This document shows positions 5,803 to 5,917 of a DNA stretch of 5,917 nucleotides, one piece after another. Below the pieces are notes generated by a model that was not told where the DNA came from, ran no database searches, and saw only the letters and a list, made by a program, of their open reading frames with translations. The translations under genes were made by a program, and so were the position numbers. Position 1 is the stretch's first letter, and each line of letters starts with the position of its first letter. The DNA comes from Gammaproteobacteria bacterium (GTDB taxonomy: Bacteria > Pseudomonadota > Gammaproteobacteria > GCA-001735895). The DNA is taken from contig QIJI01000357.1 in assembly GCA_003231795.1 (NCBI GenBank), positions 1 through 5,917 of the forward strand, written 5' to 3'.

Positions 5803-5917
5803 GGTCAAGGTTTGACCTGATCATTTTCGATTGTGATGGCGTTCTGGTAGATAGCGAGCGGGTAGCGAACGAGGTATTTGCCAAGATTCTGAAGGAGGTC
5901 TGCGGACTCGAGTTTTC
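5799..5917 (+). CDS. HAD-superfamily hydrolase, N-terminal part (cut by window edge), probable TTG start
   Basis: The first 39 codons of a gene continuing past the window. The predicted N-terminus carries FDLIIFDCDGVLVDSE (residues 5-20), the HAD motif I with nucleophile Asp11 and general acid/base Asp13. The VLVDSE extension and the helical segment after it fit the phosphoglycolate phosphatase / beta-phosphoglucomutase type with a C1 cap; the substrate cannot be told from this fragment. The reading frame is open from a TAA at 5703-5705, and TTG at 5799 is the only ATG, GTG or TTG codon between that stop and motif I. This TTG overlaps the paraslipin stop (TTGA, 5799-5802), so expression by translational coupling or reinitiation is likely. 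There is no convincing Shine-Dalgarno sequence. A small hairpin covers the first codons. Confidence 0.82.
   Translation, partial: MRSRFDLIIFDCDGVLVDSERVANEVFAKILKEVCGLEF
5802..5818 (+). other. Small perfect hairpin at the paraslipin/HAD gene junction
   Basis: AGGTCAA (5802-5808) and TTGACCT (5812-5818) are exact reverse complements around a 3-base loop (GGT). The stem starts at the last base of the paraslipin stop codon and covers codons 2-7 of the HAD gene if it starts at TTG 5799. It may tune initiation of the HAD gene, or be a chance 7-base palindrome. No T-tract follows, so a terminator is unlikely. Confidence 0.4.

Overview
The window reads as a compact, protein-dense stretch of a Gram-negative chromosome, most likely a gammaproteobacterium (environmental or marine types would fit). 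This rests on protein-family resemblance, a roughly balanced base composition, tight operon-like packing and a palindromic intergenic repeat of a kind common in Gammaproteobacteria. It is inference, because no rRNA or other taxonomic marker is present. All supported genes are on the + strand.

Block 1 (1-4231) is a tightly packed four-gene run. It holds an ECHDC3-like crotonase-fold protein lacking both classical hydratase glutamates, an AMP-forming acyl-CoA synthetase, a small CoA-binding Rossmann protein, and a PLP-dependent O-acetylhomoserine sulfhydrylase (MetY type). The gaps are 4 bases, a 4-base overlap and 11 bases, so co-transcription from a promoter left of the window is very likely. 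The first two genes point to acyl-CoA chemistry. The last two are a pair I recall seeing together in proteobacteria, and link a CoA-binding protein to sulfur and methionine metabolism.

Block 2 (4232-4402) is the only real intergenic region, 171 bases. It carries two palindromic elements. One is a short REP-like hairpin directly after the metY stop. The other is a 50-base near-perfect inverted repeat with GGGGTCAGA/TCTGACCCC ends. A plausible sigma-70 promoter and a strong Shine-Dalgarno sequence follow, serving the next operon.

Block 3 (4409-5917) is a membrane-quality or microdomain operon: a short NfeD-like membrane protein with a C-terminal OB-like domain, then a paraslipin (stomatin/SPFH) protein. 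These two are a classic operon pair. The start of a HAD-superfamily hydrolase follows, overlapping the paraslipin stop through a TTG start and cut by the window edge.

I found no CRISPR array, tRNA, rRNA, transposase gene, toxin-antitoxin pair or defence cassette. Nothing here clearly amounts to an undescribed system. The points most worth a second look are the catalytically altered crotonase in an operon with a ligase and MetY, the palindromic intergenic element, and the unusual start of the HAD gene.
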